A stretch of 64,000 bases of DNA from Bacillus sp. FJAT-14578 (GTDB taxonomy: Bacteria; Bacillota; Bacilli; Bacillales; Bacillaceae_H). The DNA lies in NCBI RefSeq assembly GCF_000504165.1, contig NZ_KI632508.1, positions 131,116 through 195,115 on the forward strand, read 5' to 3'. Numbering within the stretch: position 1 is the first letter of the stretch; each line of letters starts with the position of its first letter. The position numbers and the translations under genes are program-made. The notes under the pieces were generated by a model that was not told the origin of the DNA, searched no databases, and saw nothing but the letters and a program-made list of their open reading frames with translations. Shown here one piece after another: positions 43,850 to 53,267 of the stretch.

Positions 43850-45424
43850 ATGTCAATACGATCCAAAATTACAGGCTTAATCTTTTTTATTGTCGGTTTC
43901 TCTCTTTTTCTGGCAGGGCTTGTCGTGATGAGAGACTTTGTTCAATCAAAAGAAGCGGACCTTCATCAGCGCTCGCTTATTACTGCCCGCACGGTAGCGG
44001 AGATGCCGGAAATACCTAAAAAGATAACCGAAGCCAAACATATGAAGATAAAGATAAATATAAACAAACTCGTAGAGCCAATTCGGATTATTCATAATGC
44101 CGATTACATTGTCGTCCTGGACATGAATGGAGTGAGATTGTCACATCCTGTCTCCTCTATGATTGGCGAAATATCTCGTGGAGAAGATGAAGGCCCTGCC
44201 TTCGCAGAGCATACTTTTACGACAAAAGCGAAAGGAGAAAAAGGCACAGTCATACGCTCTTTCGTCCCCATTGTAAACGATCAGCATGAGCAAGTCGGAG
44301 TGGTAATTGCAGGATATATCCTTCCCACTTTTTTAGAAGTGCTATTGAGTTTGAAAAAAGAGATTTTCTTCACAGCCAGCTTATCATTGTTATTCGGGGG
44401 CTGGGGGGCATGGTTATTAGCTTCCCATATTAAAAAACAAATGTTTGAACTGGAGCCTCAAGAAATCGCCCGCCTGTTAGTCGAAAGGACCGAAACCTTC
44501 AATGCCATGCATGAAGGAGTTATTGCCATTGATACAAAAGAAAACATTACGATTTTCAATAATAAAGCTAAAGCCATGATGGGCATCACCGGTGACGTGA
44601 TTGGCCGCAGCATTCATGAAGTGATTCCGGACACAAAGCTTCCGGAAATTTTACAGCTCGATCAACCGGTCTATAACAAAGAACTTCAAGTCCGGAATTT
44701 AAATATATTAAGCAACCGCATCCCTATTAAAGCGGATCATAAGACAGTGGGAGCAGTTGCCATTTTTCAGGATCAAACGGAAGTTAAAAAACTGGCAGAA
44801 GAACTAACAGGGGTCAAAGCTTTTGTAAGCGCTTTGAGGGTCCAAAATCATGAACATATGAATAAACTTCATACAATCGCCGGCTTAATTCAACTAGGAA
44901 AAAAGGAAAAGGCCTTGGAATATGTATTTCATATTTCTGAAGAACAAGAAGAATTAACCCGTTTCCTTAACAAAAATATAAGAGATGACAGCATTTCAGG
45001 ATTGCTTTTAAGTAAAGTCAGTCGCGGAAAGGAACTCGGGGTTACACTTACTATCGATCGGCACAGCCGGCTGGACTCATTCCCTCCTCCTCTGGATCAT
45101 CATGATTTTGTCATTATAATCGGAAACTTGATTGAAAATGCCTTTGATTCGTTCAACGCCATCATTCATCGAGAAAAGGAGATTTATCTAAGCATTGAGC
45201 AAGATGAAAGCATCATTTCCATTCTTGTGGAAGATAACGGATGCGGAATGAGTGAAGAACAACTGGCCCATATTTTTAAAGAAGGTTTTTCCACAAAAGC
45301 GAAAGAAAACCGCGGAATCGGTTTACACTTGATCAAACAAATCGTCGAAAAAGGAAATGGAAAAATACAAGTGGACACGCAGCCGGAAAAAGGAACCACT
45401 TTTACAATTACTTTTTTCATGTAA
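43850..45424 (+). CDS. dctS: Dicarboxylate sensor kinase DctS (CitA/DcuS type)
   Basis: 524 residues. TM1 about 8-27, extracytoplasmic Cache/PASP domain 30-165 (VLDMNGVRLSHP), TM2 168-192, cytoplasmic PAS 215-320 (MHEGVIAIDTKENITIFN), dimerisation helix with phospho-His in VQNHEHMNKLHTIAGL, HATPase 415-520 (GNLIENAFDSF, EDNGCGM, GIGLHLIKQ). Senses C4-dicarboxylates, probably with DctB. SD GGAGG 10 bases from ATG. dctR follows after 59 bases. Confidence 0.94.
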   Translation: MSIRSKITGLIFFIVGFSLFLAGLVVMRDFVQSKEADLHQRSLITARTVAEMPEIPKKITEAKHMKIKININKLVEPIRIIHNADYIVVLDMNGVRLSHPVSSMIGEISRGEDEGPAFAEHTFTTKAKGEKGTVIRSFVPIVNDQHEQVGVVIAGYILPTFLEVLLSLKKEIFFTASLSLLFGGWGAWLLASHIKKQMFELEPQEIARLLVERTETFNAMHEGVIAIDTKENITIFNNKAKAMMGITGDVIGRSIHEVIPDTKLPEILQLDQPVYNKELQVRNLNILSNRIPIKADHKTVGAVAIFQDQTEVKKLAEELTGVKAFVSALRVQNHEHMNKLHTIAGLIQLGKKEKALEYVFHISEEQEELTRFLNKNIRDDSISGLLLSKVSRGKELGVTLTIDRHSRLDSFPPPLDHHDFVIIIGNLIENAFDSFNAIIHREKEIYLSIEQDESIISILVEDNGCGMSEEQLAHIFKEGFSTKAKENRGIGLHLIKQIVEKGNGKIQVDTQPEKGTTFTITFFM

Positions 45425-45483
45425 TGCCTGCATGCAAAAAGCGAAGACAACTGTTTTAATCTTGACTAAGGGGGAGTATTTGT

Positions 45484-46170
45484 ATGACTAAACAACAATG
45501 GAGCGTACTTCTCATTGAAGATGATCCAATGGTACAGGAAGTAAACCGTCAATTCATTGAACAAGTAGATGGGTTTAAAATAATTGGACATGCTTCAAAT
45601 GGATTAGAAGGAATCGAATTTGTCAGAGCCCATAAGCCTGATTTAGTCATCCTGGATATGTACATGCCCAATCAGGACGGCCTTACTACATTACAGCAAA
45701 TTCGCTCTGAAGGATTCAATACGGATATTATTGCTGTCACAGCCGCAAGTGATATGGAAACGGTCAGACGAGTGCTGCAGCATGGAGCCATTGACTATAT
45801 TATGAAGCCATTCAAATTCGAAAGAATTAAACAAGCCCTTGAAAACTATCTTTCTTTTCGGACAAAACTCACTGAAAAATCAAACATGACTCAAAAGGAA
45901 TTGGATGAGATTTTGTTTCAAAAAAACGAAGAAAAACTCCTCTCTCTTCCTAAAGGGCTGCATGCTTTAACACTAGAAAATATTAAGCGTTATCTCTCCC
46001 AGCAGCCCTCTCCCGTTTCAGCAGAAGAAGTAGCAGAAGGGATCGGAATCGCAAGGGTAACAGCGAGACGTTATTTAGAATATTTGGATCAAGCCGGACA
46101 TGTTAAACTCCAAATCGAGTACGGCGGAGTTGGAAGGCCTGTTAACCGATATATATGGATTAAAAGCTAG
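45484..46170 (+). CDS. dctR: Response regulator DctR (CitB family)
   Basis: 228 residues. Receiver 1-122 with Asp13/Asp14 and phospho-acceptor Asp58 (LVILDMYMP), then the CitB-type HTH (ENIKRYLSQ ... VSAEEVAEGIGIARVTARR). Activates dctP in B. subtilis; the target site is probably in the dctB-dctP leaders but I cannot define it. The stop codon sits inside the terminator stem. Confidence 0.94.
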   Translation: MTKQQWSVLLIEDDPMVQEVNRQFIEQVDGFKIIGHASNGLEGIEFVRAHKPDLVILDMYMPNQDGLTTLQQIRSEGFNTDIIAVTAASDMETVRRVLQHGAIDYIMKPFKFERIKQALENYLSFRTKLTEKSNMTQKELDEILFQKNEEKLLSLPKGLHALTLENIKRYLSQQPSPVSAEEVAEGIGIARVTARRYLEYLDQAGHVKLQIEYGGVGRPVNRYIWIKS

Positions 46171-46191
46171 CTGAACGGTTAGCTTTTTTAT
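46162..46191 (+). terminator. Terminator of dctSR
   Basis: AAAAGCTA and TTAGCTTTT, then TTTATTTT; includes the dctR stop codon. Confidence 0.75.
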
Positions 46192-46549
46192 TTTGGATTC
46201 TTTTCTAACAATGATTCATATGCACCCAATTATTATATCAATATAATTTTTATCTTAACTTTACTATTTTTAAATAATTATAAAATAATAAATGTTCATT
46301 TTTTTCAAAATCAAAATTGATATTATTCCTTATTTTACTCAGTATTTTAGCAGGAATAAGGCACAAACTAACTATGTTATCAGTATTTTTTAACTCGCCA
46401 GTGATTTTTCCATATAATTTCATTGACGAATGCATCATTTGTTTAATAAAATAAAGGACGTGCAATTATTTTGTAAATTTCAACACCTTTCCGTCAAATT
46501 TTTTGTAAATTTAAACGATTGGTGTATCCAGTATTTGATTTAGGGGGAC
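46192..46549. other. AT-rich intergenic region
   Basis: About 360 very AT-rich bases between dctR and dtpT. TTTTGTAAATTT occurs twice (near 46469 and 46500), a possible direct repeat in the dtpT promoter. A 71-codon minus-strand frame here has no SD and looks spurious. Nothing else recognised. Confidence 0.4.
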
Positions 46550-46555
46550 ATGATT

Positions 46556-47887
46556 ATGCAAGCAGCTGAGAAAAAAAATATTCAGCAGCCAAACCAGTCC
46601 AACAAAAAGCACCCGCCTGGACTGTATCTGCTTTTCGCAACTGAAATGTGGGAACGTTTCAGTTATTATGGGATGAGAGCACTTCTTGTTCTTTATTTGA
46701 CAACAGCCGTTATCAACGGGGGACTTGGAGTCAACGAAAGTGCAGCAATGGGAATTTACGGTTTCTTTACCGGGGCCGTTTACATTACGCCAATGATCGG
46801 CGGATATTTATCAGACCGTTTCTTAGGAAGAAGATTAGCAATTACAATCGGTGGTATTTTAATGGCGCTTGGTAACTTCGCATTATTTGCAAGCCAAAGC
46901 ATGACAGCCTTATATATCGGTCTTGGATTGTTAATTATCGGTAATGGGTTCTTCAAACCAAATATCTCAACACTTGTTGGTGAACTTTACAGCGACAATG
47001 ACCCGCGCCGTGATGGTGCTTTCACGATTTTCTATATGGGTATCAATGTCGGGGCATTCTTCGCACCGTTAGTGGTCGGTCTTATGAGCTATAAATACGG
47101 ATTCTTGACAGCAGCGATCGGTATGATTATTGGACAATTAATTTTCAACTTGCTTGGAAATCGCTACTTAGGGGATATCGGCAAAGAACCAGTCGGCAAA
47201 CCTCAGACGGTCTCAAACGAAAAAGCCGCTGGTCCATTAACGACAAGAGAGAAGAAACGTACAGCGGCGATTGTTATTTTATCAGTCTTTGTTATTGCGT
47301 TCTGGGCTGCTTTTGAGCAGGCTGGAAGCTCCTTGACACTGTATGCGGAAAAACAAATTGACCGTGATGTGTTCGGATTCACTGTTCCGACTCCATGGTT
47401 CCAATCATTAAATCCATTATTTATCGTGATTTTGGCGCCAATTATGTCAGCTTTATGGTATAAGCTCGGCAGTTCAAAACGCGGCGACTTCAAAACACCG
47501 ACTAAAATGGCTATGGGTTTAATCACTGTCGGTTTAGGATTCTTAGTATTGCTTCCTGCTGTTATGTACACAGGAAACAATGAAGCATTAAAAGTAAACT
47601 TATTATTCATGGTTGTAACATATTTCCTTCATACATTGGCTGAATTAATGATTTCACCAGTTGGTTTATCCATGGTAAGTAAAATCGCTCCAGTCAAACT
47701 TGCTTCTCTTTTAATGGGTGTTTGGCTGGCAAGTTCAGCTGTTGCCAACATGGTAGCCGGTCAATTGGCAGCATATACACAATCTTTAGGTTACTTGGAA
47801 ATTTTCAGTGTAATCGGCTTTACAACGATTGGGTTAGGTATTTTATTACTCGTGCTTACTAAGCCAGTCACTAAATTGATGGAATAA
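46556..47887 (+). CDS. dtpT: Proton-dependent di-/tripeptide transporter (POT family)
   Basis: 443 residues, MFS fold with about 12-14 helices. POT signature EMWERFSYYGMRALLVLYL (the ExxERFxYYG motif) near residue 28 and FTIFYMGINVGAFFAPL (PTR2 signature). Imports small peptides with protons; similar to B. subtilis YclF and lactococcal DtpT. ATG 46556 lies 8 bases after AGGGGG; the ATG at 46550 is too close. Confidence 0.93.
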   Translation: MQAAEKKNIQQPNQSNKKHPPGLYLLFATEMWERFSYYGMRALLVLYLTTAVINGGLGVNESAAMGIYGFFTGAVYITPMIGGYLSDRFLGRRLAITIGGILMALGNFALFASQSMTALYIGLGLLIIGNGFFKPNISTLVGELYSDNDPRRDGAFTIFYMGINVGAFFAPLVVGLMSYKYGFLTAAIGMIIGQLIFNLLGNRYLGDIGKEPVGKPQTVSNEKAAGPLTTREKKRTAAIVILSVFVIAFWAAFEQAGSSLTLYAEKQIDRDVFGFTVPTPWFQSLNPLFIVILAPIMSALWYKLGSSKRGDFKTPTKMAMGLITVGLGFLVLLPAVMYTGNNEALKVNLLFMVVTYFLHTLAELMISPVGLSMVSKIAPVKLASLLMGVWLASSAVANMVAGQLAAYTQSLGYLEIFSVIGFTTIGLGILLLVLTKPVTKLME

Positions 47888-47920
47888 AAAAGATGGAAGC
47901 TTTTGCTTCCATCTTTTTTA
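47886..47920 (+). terminator. Terminator of dtpT
   Basis: AAAAAAGATGGAAGC and GCTTCCATCTTTTTT around TTTT. Confidence 0.88.
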
Positions 47921-48125
47921 TCCTTTCCCGGTTAAAGCATCTCCTTTTTTCCTTTTCATTAAGAAAAGTACCAGCATAAGTTCCCCTATACCCAAGCATA
48001 TTTTCTCTATTGGTCGGTTGCATAGATTTTCCCGATAATGTCTATTCTATTAAAGAAAGCCTAATTAGTTCCCTTTTATATTGCCGTTTATGAAACAATA
48101 ATAAATAGAGGAAGGAGCAAATACA

Positions 48126-48269
48126 TTGAAACTCATTGCAGTATGCAAACAATGCAGCGGTGCAGGAAGAATGAATACAGCCATTCCTTTTTATAAACGA
48201 ACTTGCTCGTTTTGTAATGGTACAGGAAAGTCAGTCCAAACTCTCGCAGAATATCGCGGCACCCTTTAA
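48126..48269 (+). CDS. Tiny DnaJ-type zinc-finger protein (47 aa)
   Basis: TTG start with SD GGAAGGAG; reads MKLIAVCKQCSGAGR, then CSFCNGTGK, ending EYRGTL. Two CxxCxGxG motifs 20 residues apart would bind one zinc, the DnaJ central-domain arrangement, also used by small regulators such as B. subtilis anti-TRAP. A second protein of the same build is at 51695. Function unknown. Confidence 0.7.
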   Translation: MKLIAVCKQCSGAGRMNTAIPFYKRTCSFCNGTGKSVQTLAEYRGTL

Positions 48270-48313
48270 AAAGGGCAATCAGTTAAACAGAAAACTTGTT
48301 CATCTGTGTTTTC

Positions 48314-49027
48314 TTATTTATTTGGCGGACGGAAGCCAGCCGCTTTTGCTTCTTCTTCTGTACAAAACATCATTTCCGGCTTCGTCACCTTATATTGAGG
48401 GCTTTGAGGCGTATGATAAATCTTTTCGCCCTTACTATTGATATTTCCTTTAATGGATGGGTTATCGCACCCCAGCTTTACTGCTCCCCCCTGGTTTGTT
48501 TGTATCTCTTCAAACCCTTTATCCGTCGCGTAGTTTTCAAGGGACCATATATTCAACTCCTGTTCCTGCGCCTTTTTTTGAACTTCTCTAAAGCGGTCCA
48601 CATATTTTGTGTTGGGCTCAAACACGTAAGCCACACGGGCATACCCCTTTTCCAAGAGCCATTCATTCAACATTTTTTTATCTATCCATACATAGGCAAG
48701 TAAACGCCTGTATTTATCTCGTTCCCCTGCATCCAGTTCTAGCTCAATTTTTTTACCTTCAGGCAGTTGCTCTTTTACAAAATTGCTTGCTTCCACCGCA
48801 TAGGGCTGAACGGGTTTTGATGGATGCACCGATTCTGGTGTATCAACTAACAGCAAGCGAACCGTTTCTGACTTTCCGTTTACATTTACCTTGAGTGTGT
48901 CACCGTCTACCACTTTCTCCACTACAGCCGGGATACGATCAGATTCTTGCTGACAGGCAGCAAGCATTAATATGGTAATAATGGAAATACCCATTATTAC
49001 CACGTTTTTAAAACCTTTGTATCTCAT
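48314..49027 (-). CDS. Lipoprotein thermonuclease (SNase family)
   Basis: 237 residues. Lipobox LAAC (Cys25) for surface attachment; staphylococcal-nuclease domain about 33-165 with VDGDTLKV, LLLVDTPE (first catalytic Arg within VRLLLVD) and ERDKYRRLLAYV (Glu and Arg). The C-terminal 50 residues (IKGNINSKGEKIYHTPQSPQ ... FCTEEEAKAAGFR) form the small domain often appended to surface nucleases. Ca-dependent DNA/RNA degradation outside the cell. SD GGAGGAG. Confidence 0.9.
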   Translation of the reverse strand: MRYKGFKNVVIMGISIITILMLAACQQESDRIPAVVEKVVDGDTLKVNVNGKSETVRLLLVDTPESVHPSKPVQPYAVEASNFVKEQLPEGKKIELELDAGERDKYRRLLAYVWIDKKMLNEWLLEKGYARVAYVFEPNTKYVDRFREVQKKAQEQELNIWSLENYATDKGFEEIQTNQGGAVKLGCDNPSIKGNINSKGEKIYHTPQSPQYKVTKPEMMFCTEEEAKAAGFRPPNK

Positions 49028-49055
49028 TCAATCTCCTCCTCATCTTATACAAAAG

Positions 49056-49088
49056 AAAAGGGCCTGGCTCCTTGCCACACCCTTTTCC
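49056..49088 (-). terminator. Terminator of prfC
   Basis: AAAAGGG...GGC pairs with GCC...CCCTTTT, then CTTTTG. Confidence 0.65.
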
Positions 49089-49141
49089 TCTATCACCTAT
49101 TAGCCGACAATAAGACCTCTATTGAATGAAGCTTCACTTTA

Positions 49142-50725
49142 TTAAAAAGTACTTCGCAACTCAACAGACGGATATTTCTCTTGGAACATACGCAGCACAA
49201 AGTCATTTTCAAATAAGAGGACTGGGTTTTCATAGCGGTCTTCCACAAGCATGACACGTGAATCTGTCATCTTATCCTGGAGGTCTTCCTTTTTGATCCA
49301 TTTGGCTGCCTCATGACGCATACGCTGAAATTCAATATCGACTCCATACTCGTTCTTCATGCGGTATTCAAATACCTGAAATTGCAATTCTCCCACCGCA
49401 CCAAGAATGTAATCACCGAAATAAGGAGTACGATACAGCTGAACAGCTCCCTCTTGAACAAGCTGTGTAATTCCTTTTTCAAAGTGTTTTCCTTTTAACG
49501 CATGTTTAGCCCTTACTTTTGCGAACAGCTCAGGCGGGAACGTCGGCAAATCGTTAAATTGAAAGTTCGGTGCCCCTTCTCCTAAAATCGTGTCACCGAT
49601 TTGATATGTTCCTGAGTCATACAACCCGATAATGTCACCTGCATAGGCTTCTTCTACCGTTTCACGGCTCGACGCTAAAAACTGATGGGATTGTGATAAT
49701 TTGATTTTACGTCCAGTTCGCGGAAGCTGGACATTCATCCCTCTTTCGAACTTCCCTGAGCAGACACGAACGAATGCAATACGATCACGATGGGCCGGAT
49801 TCATATTGGCTTGAATTTTGAAGATGAACCCTGAGAAGTTTGGATCGGCCGGATTGATTTCGCCACTGGATGAGTCACGCGGTTGCGGTGGAAGCGTTAA
49901 GCCCAAAAATTCATCGAAGAAAGATTGAACTCCAAAATTCGCGATGGCACTTCCGAAAAAGACCGGTGTTAATTTTCCTTGTTTTACCTTATCCATTGAA
50001 AAATCATTTCCTGCTTCATCAAGCAGAGCCAATTCATCAGCCAATGTCGGAAGAAAACCGGCATCCACATAATCCGTTACCTCTTCAGTCACATTTGTAC
50101 CATCAAAGTCAATGAAATGAGATTCTTCGTTCCCTCGATAAACCTCAATTTTCTTTTGAAAACGGTCATATGTCCCTTGAAATCTTTTACCCATTCCGAT
50201 TGGCCATGTAACGGCATAAGATTCAATTCCAAGCACCTCTTCGATTTCTTCCAATAGCTCAAGGGGATCTTTTCCTTCGCGGTCTAACTTATTGATGAAG
50301 GTTAAAATCGGTATACCGCGCATGCTGCATACTTTAAACAATTTAATTGTCTGTTCTTCTATTCCCTTGGTTCCGTCAATAACCATGACCGCGCTGTCGA
50401 CAGCGGTTAACGTGCGATACGTATCTTCACTAAAGTCTTGGTGACCGGGTGTATCCACGATATTAATGTGATGATCTCTATAAGAAAACTGCATCACACT
50501 CGATGTAACCGAAATTCCGCGTTGCTTTTCGATTTCCATCCAATCGGATGTAGCGTATTTCCCTGTTTTTCTCCCCTTTACTGTACCGGCAGAGCGAATC
50601 ATTCCTCCTAATAACAATAATTTCTCTGTTAAGGTCGTTTTCCCGGCATCCGGATGGGAAATAATTGCAAAGGTGCGCCTTGATTCAACTTGCTCTTTTT
50701 GGTCTTTCTTTTCTTCTTGACTCAT
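49142..50725 (-). CDS. prfC: Peptide chain release factor 3
   Basis: 527 residues, translational GTPase that recycles RF1/RF2. G1 SHPDAGKTTLTEKLLL, G2 RGISVTSSVMQF, G3 VDTPGHQDFSEDTY, G4 NKLDR; RF3 C-terminal domain present. ATG 50725 follows GAGAGG; the frame from 50746 starts at a GTG without SD. RF3 is missing from B. subtilis itself but found in many other Firmicutes. Confidence 0.95.
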   Translation of the reverse strand: MSQEEKKDQKEQVESRRTFAIISHPDAGKTTLTEKLLLLGGMIRSAGTVKGRKTGKYATSDWMEIEKQRGISVTSSVMQFSYRDHHINIVDTPGHQDFSEDTYRTLTAVDSAVMVIDGTKGIEEQTIKLFKVCSMRGIPILTFINKLDREGKDPLELLEEIEEVLGIESYAVTWPIGMGKRFQGTYDRFQKKIEVYRGNEESHFIDFDGTNVTEEVTDYVDAGFLPTLADELALLDEAGNDFSMDKVKQGKLTPVFFGSAIANFGVQSFFDEFLGLTLPPQPRDSSSGEINPADPNFSGFIFKIQANMNPAHRDRIAFVRVCSGKFERGMNVQLPRTGRKIKLSQSHQFLASSRETVEEAYAGDIIGLYDSGTYQIGDTILGEGAPNFQFNDLPTFPPELFAKVRAKHALKGKHFEKGITQLVQEGAVQLYRTPYFGDYILGAVGELQFQVFEYRMKNEYGVDIEFQRMRHEAAKWIKKEDLQDKMTDSRVMLVEDRYENPVLLFENDFVLRMFQEKYPSVELRSTF

Positions 50726-50990
50726 TTCGGTAATCCTCTCTCTCACATCTATCCATATTAATAGGGTTTTTCTTCTTACGTACCAATCTTTATTTTAAAA
50801 TAAATCTTATATCTTTCGATCAAATTTTTCACTTCTATTTTTGGTCATTTGAAAAATAACGAAAGAAATGCATCTTTCACTATAGCATATATCGCCCCGT
50901 TCACCAAATAGCCGTTCTTTGTTCTCCTCTATCATCTTTTAAGGTACAATGGGTTTAGGTCACAAACCGCATGAAAGAGGTATAGGAAGT

Positions 50991-51602
50991 ATGATTGAAT
51001 ATACAGGCGAGAGGGTCATCCCTCACCTCATGAAACCGACAAACGGCTTATTGCTCGAACATATTGCAAGATATCAATTCGCTATTTTGTATACGAAAGG
51101 AAGAGTGCTGGATTTAGCATGCGGAAGCGGCTTTGGAAGCCAGCTTGTAGCTAAAGCAGCTAAAAAGAAAATTGACGAAATAATAGGTGTTGACATCGAT
51201 CCCGCCATTATCCAATATGCTCAAGGAACACATTACCATCCAAAAGTAACTTTTTGCGAAGGAGATGCAGCCGACCCTTCTCTTCCGGACAAATTAGGAA
51301 CATTCGATTGCATTATGAGCTTTGAAACATTAGAACATATAAAAGAAGAAGAACAATTTTTAACAAATGTTTATAAAATGTTAAAACCAGGAGGTACACT
51401 TGTGATTTCTACCCCTTTTGGGTTAGGACGCGGGAAACCCTCGAGTGAACCTTTCCATGTTCACCAACTTACCTTTGATGAATTCCATGATTTATTCCAC
51501 GATTACTCAGAAGCAGAATTTTTCTATCAGCGCGGCGTTCTCGTTGAAACGAAAAGAGAGGGAATGCACTATCCTTTAGGTATTGCTGTTTGTATTAAGT
51601 AA
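50991..51602 (+). CDS. Class I SAM-dependent methyltransferase
   Basis: 203 residues. Motif I VLDLACGSGFGS, acidic loop VDIDPAIIQYA, motif II-like DCIMSFETLEHI and GGTLVISTP: the Methyltransf_11 fold. The N-terminus (EYTGERVIPHLMKPTNGLLL) matches a family often found with sugar or lipid methylation, but the substrate is unknown. ATG 50991 follows AGAGGTATAGGAAG; the longer frame from 50949 starts before that SD. Stands alone between prfC and the zinc-finger gene. Confidence 0.85.
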   Translation: MIEYTGERVIPHLMKPTNGLLLEHIARYQFAILYTKGRVLDLACGSGFGSQLVAKAAKKKIDEIIGVDIDPAIIQYAQGTHYHPKVTFCEGDAADPSLPDKLGTFDCIMSFETLEHIKEEEQFLTNVYKMLKPGGTLVISTPFGLGRGKPSSEPFHVHQLTFDEFHDLFHDYSEAEFFYQRGVLVETKREGMHYPLGIAVCIK

Positions 51603-51694
51603 TCTTTCCTTGTTCATTTTATTCCCCTTTCCACTCAGCGTCTACTTCTCATTGTTCAACGGGAAATGAACAAAGACAGAAGGTGGTAATAAAA

Positions 51695-51826
51695 GTGGCA
51701 GTTATAATCATTTGCCCAAAATGCAATGGAACAGGAAAACTTAAAAAGAAACTCCTTTTCATTTCCATAACTACAACATGCAAGACGTGTAACGGATCCG
51801 GCAAGAGAATCCTTTTAAAGAAATGA
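51695..51826 (+). CDS. Tiny DnaJ-type zinc-finger protein (43 aa)
   Basis: GTG start with SD AGGTGG; reads MAVIIICPKCNGTGK, a basic linker, CKTCNGSGKRILLKK. Two CxxCxGxGK motifs as in the 47-residue protein at 48126 but with basic, not acidic, surroundings. The pair suggests a small family of zinc-binding regulators or chaperone-like peptides. Not in standard annotations because of size. Confidence 0.7.
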   Translation: MAVIIICPKCNGTGKLKKKLLFISITTTCKTCNGSGKRILLKK

Positions 51827-51866
51827 TAGTCGAAACGGACACACTTCCCTTTTTTAGGTAAATAGT

Positions 51867-51893
51867 AAAAGTCAGCCTGATAGGCTGACTTTT
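51867..51893. terminator. Bidirectional terminator
   Basis: AAAAGTCAGCC and GGCTGACTTTT around TGATA; serves the convergent 51695 and 51895 genes. Confidence 0.85.
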
Positions 51894-51894
51894 A

Positions 51895-53265
51895 CTATTT
51901 ACTGGTATAGCTTCCGTTCATTCCAAATACTTTTTGCTCTTTCTTATTTTTTACTGCAGAAAACCTCGGGAATCCGATTAAAATCGAAATGATGCCGCAA
52001 ATGGCAATTAGAATCGGATAAAATGAATAAGGCAGCACACTGATTGGTGAGATTCCTGCCAGCTTAGCGGCAGTTAAAATTTGAGCACCATATGGAATCA
52101 ATCCTTGCACGCTGCAAGAGAAAATATCTAACAAACTCGCTGATTTTCGTTTATCAATACCATACTCATCTGCGATGTTTTTAGCAAGAGGACCTGTAAA
52201 AATAATAGAAATTGTGTTATTGGCGGTCGAAAAATTTGTTAAGCTGACAAGACCGGCAATTCCGAATTCCGCACCCTTTTTGGATTTAATGCTTCGTGTC
52301 ATCAAGTTTAATAAATAATCGATACCGCCATTATACTTAATAATTTCAACCATTCCGCCAATCAACAGCGCAAGGATAACAAGCTCAGCCATTCCCATAA
52401 TGCCCTCTGTTATAACTTGCAAAAAGCTTGACAATGTATAGCTCCCGTCGGCTAAACCGATGACACCAGCTAAAATCGTGCCGCCCGTTAAGACACCAAG
52501 TACATTGAAACCTAACAATGCCGTAATTAATACTCCCACATATGGAAGGATTTTTACCCAATTGAATCCTTCGGCAGCTACATTTGAATGATTACCCATC
52601 GTAATAATGACTAAGATAACAGATGTTAAAAGTGCAGCCGGCAAAACAATAAAGAAATTCACTTTAAACTTATCTTTCATTTCCGTCTGCTGTGTCCGAA
52701 CAGCCGCGATCGTTGTGTCAGAGATAAAAGATAGGTTATCTCCAAACATCGCTCCTCCGATTACTGCAGCCATCGACAAGGCCACCGAAATATCCGTCTC
52801 TCCGCTAATTCCAACACCAATAGGAGCCAATGCCGCAATCGTTCCCATCGACGTACCCATAGATAGAGAAATAAAGGCCCCAATTATAAACAAACCGACT
52901 ACCAGAAAACTTGGAGGAAAAACCGCCAAAGCCAAATTGACTGTTGACTCAACAGCTCCCATTCCTTGTGCAGACGAAGAGAACGCTCCCGCTAAGATAA
53001 AAATAAATGTCATGATAATAATATCAGGATGACCTGCTCCTGTTGCAAATCGCTCAACCTTTGTCGTGAGCGTATCTTTTCGATTCATCATCAACGCAAC
53101 CATAGCAGCGATCACAATCGCTACTAAAACAGGCATTTTGTAAAAGTCACCTGTAACCACTCCTGAACCAACAAATAATGCCAAAAATATTCCTAACGGC
53201 AACAAGGCCAATGGATTTCCTTTTCCTTTACTCAATAATTGCACCCCACTCCTATATTGATTCAT
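51895..53265 (-). CDS. NhaC-family transporter under a SAM riboswitch (MetT-like)
   Basis: 456 residues, about 11 membrane helices, Na+/H+ antiporter NhaC superfamily (FIIGAFISLSMGTSMGTIAA, GAMFGDNLSFISDTTIAAV, TNFSTANNTISIIFTGP). By itself the family is ambiguous, but an S-box (SAM-I) riboswitch directly upstream strongly suggests a methionine transporter, as predicted for MetT. ATG 53265 has GGAAGGGG 8 bases upstream, lying in the 3' arm of the riboswitch terminator; an internal GTG (53244) after AGGAG is an alternative. Confidence 0.82.
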   Translation of the reverse strand: MNQYRSGVQLLSKGKGNPLALLPLGIFLALFVGSGVVTGDFYKMPVLVAIVIAAMVALMMNRKDTLTTKVERFATGAGHPDIIIMTFIFILAGAFSSSAQGMGAVESTVNLALAVFPPSFLVVGLFIIGAFISLSMGTSMGTIAALAPIGVGISGETDISVALSMAAVIGGAMFGDNLSFISDTTIAAVRTQQTEMKDKFKVNFFIVLPAALLTSVILVIITMGNHSNVAAEGFNWVKILPYVGVLITALLGFNVLGVLTGGTILAGVIGLADGSYTLSSFLQVITEGIMGMAELVILALLIGGMVEIIKYNGGIDYLLNLMTRSIKSKKGAEFGIAGLVSLTNFSTANNTISIIFTGPLAKNIADEYGIDKRKSASLLDIFSCSVQGLIPYGAQILTAAKLAGISPISVLPYSFYPILIAICGIISILIGFPRFSAVKNKKEQKVFGMNGSYTSK

Positions 53266-53267
53266 GA

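Noticed and set aside
46250..46465. 71-codon minus-strand frame in the AT-rich gap before dtpT
   Set aside because: No SD, low-complexity composition, and probably the dtpT promoter region.
48217..48441. Plus-strand frames overlapping the thermonuclease gene
   Set aside because: Antisense to a well-supported nuclease gene and out of frame with the micro zinc-finger gene.
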